Shown piece by piece: positions 63,801-64,000 of a stretch of 64,000 bases of DNA. The stretch is from Gammaproteobacteria bacterium UBA7310 (GTDB lineage: Bacteria > Pseudomonadota > Gammaproteobacteria > Pseudomonadales > Ketobacteraceae), in assembly GCA_002471665.1 (NCBI GenBank), contig DKQK01000043.1, forward strand, positions 55,573 to 119,572. Direction: 5' to 3'. Each line of letters starts with the position of its first letter. Position 1 is the stretch's first letter. A program made the translations under genes and the position numbers. The notes beneath the pieces were generated by a model. That model had not been told where the DNA came from and ran no database searches. It worked only from the letters and a program-made list of their open reading frames with translations.

Positions 63801-64000
63801 TGCCGCCGCTTCGTTGTCGTTGTGAATGACCACACTGGAAAAGTCATTGCCGAATTGGTGCTCCATATCTTTCAGCACCGTGTCCGGCAGCGGGCTGCCG
63901 TGCCCCCGGCTGTTCTGAATCCGTTGCTCCAGTTGAGTGGCGGAGGTTTCTTCCGGCTCAGGATTGGCTTCAGAACTGGTTTGTGCTTCCTCCTCTTCCT
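60840..64000 (-). CDS. DUF4157 (eCIS-associated) protein with HNH-like motif, 5' end missing
   Basis: The open frame enters from beyond the right edge, so the N-terminus is absent; 1052 residues are visible. Residues about 1-35 are an acidic linker. The DUF4157 domain, common in cargo-like proteins of extracellular contractile injection systems (eCIS), spans about 36-110. It contains FSSVVIHNDNEAAAL, NARAFTIGSDIYFAPGEFTP and the zinc-protease-like HELTHVVQQ. At about 268-297, YDVDHKREFQLGGSDGDISN followed by FWLLESSANRSSGA resembles HNH-type nuclease motifs. The remaining roughly 650 residues are repetitive glycine- and valine-rich beta sequence (for example VGGGLSAVAGIGPGVIDELS). No signal peptide is visible in the part present. 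It overlaps the TPR gene by four bases. Toxin function is plausible but unproven. Confidence 0.75.
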   Translation of the reverse strand, partial: EEEEAQTSSEANPEPEETSATQLEQRIQNSRGHGSPLPDTVLKDMEHQFGNDFSSVVIHNDNEAAALCKELNARAFTIGSDIYFAPGEFTPETERGRELLAHELTHVVQQSRHVARKIYRNTTGTSAPAAATPADRATQRGATLGSNGVLSHPTLGEMDRSAHTITLPRIDLPAVKKPFTPAPCVIEAGRTRDNTQSSVWDGAIQDGSLDSALTTKVANAPSMTINNQPAYYLKLKRENQFIMGNKPQIVQQLKRPRWNRQGNFRTYDVDHKREFQLGGSDGDISNFWLLESSANRSSGAKINNELNRKLDSLLALGRHVWSPNTVRSSAINARARDEITIQQHGASMRVAGHPQDHYTVDQINSGVHLDGLNVLNERQIRHFNLQGSPTRIVIFSNPNGGQRASIPWSEGQQQVELGRDPGWGFSGRNSAASIRVTQLNYQQAAGTTEGGTGTVTGFAYSQNKYLMGQPFTWNIVPMPGVMYGGTIDPASVQSWVRNRLRAKGFSPVEINNAQLQGGVGLVAGGHINCDLPLLSGTQIGLNVTGEDVEVDATIPIDGIRLPRPINITHSSLRLFAGTRGFGAEGVIGVDIQNVGSGEIRASMSTAQQFEAEGKFNFDPNLFDRAEIDVWYRNGQFGGRGTIGIDQPDKIKGIRSANVTVEYNEGDFSAEGSVQPDIPGIEEAGLSVDYSEENGLTICGNLQLAANPAIRSGSIEVSVNKQGDEWKVSATGTAQPAIPGVDSQLTVSYDDGAFTAEFSGAYQRGMLSGRVTVGASNRAIGEDGLPSGEPMADGALNIYGSGSATIQIAPWLQGTAGIRFDPNGEVTVSGEIGIPNEVEIFARREINKSIFNIAVQAPIVPGIVAEVGGGLSAVAGIGPGVIDELSIGITYNPAHEEDTRVTGDAHLRVPADAGLRLSVRAGIGLGITGASATGGLEIGGTLGIEGAAEAGVHIDWTPSEGLDITANLAVHAQPSFTFDIGGYVSVRALGFSVYDERWQFASYSFGSGYRFGIRLPVHYHEGEPFDISLDDVQFEVPDIDTNQLLRGLIGRIA

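Overview
The window is the replication-origin region of a gammaproteobacterium, probably a marine or environmental relative of Pseudomonadales/Oceanospirillales. The evidence is gene order. dnaA-dnaN-recF-gyrB reads leftward and rpmH-rnpA-yidD-yidC-mnmE reads rightward from an oriC with several DnaA boxes. mnmG, rsmG, parA, parB, the complete atpIBEFHAGDC operon, glmU and glmS follow. The species cannot be named from sequence alone.

Layout. 1-150: start of an unknown gene leaving the left edge. 316-3444: an accessory defence-like island on the minus strand, made of a higBA toxin-antitoxin pair with its palindromic operator, overlapping a decayed TOTE-type primase-helicase gene (one frameshift, two in-frame stops). 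3445-3910: repeats only. 3911-10051: gyrB, recF (carrying two parS sites), dnaN and dnaA. 10100-10450: oriC. 10468-14526: rpmH to mnmE. 14562-35950: a roughly 21-kb exopolysaccharide (EPS) locus inserted between mnmE and mnmG. 36338-38361: mnmG with a hairpin leader. 38400-41010: a second, AT-richer insertion of small membrane/exported unknowns, including a diverged duplicate pair. 41112-54104: rsmG, parAB, ATP synthase, glmU, glmS. 54112-59295: a cytochrome P450 and two unrelated patatin lipases. 59605-64000: a TPR protein and a large DUF4157 (eCIS-associated) protein running off the right edge.

How the EPS genes fit together. WcaJ loads the first sugar phosphate on undecaprenyl phosphate. 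Gmd and Fcl make GDP-L-fucose. A WcaI-like and a second glycosyltransferase extend the unit, and WcaF-like and pyruvyltransferase enzymes decorate it. A MurJ-type flippase and a Wzy-like polymerase move and polymerise it. A Wzc-like BY-kinase, a PHP phosphatase, a short Wza-like export protein and a separate beta-barrel control length and export. Two GH71-like glucanases, one predicted to be periplasmic or secreted and one a lipoprotein, probably trim the product. At least three of the operons carry sigma-54 (-24/-12) promoter matches with exact spacing, so the locus looks like one RpoN-controlled unit.

The most notable points are this sigma-54 EPS regulon, the split OPX/barrel exporter paired with two GH71 enzymes, the HigBA/TOTE overlap, the unexplained small-gene island next to rsmG, and the DUF4157 protein with an HNH-like motif. 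No tRNA, rRNA, CRISPR array or intact insertion sequence was seen.
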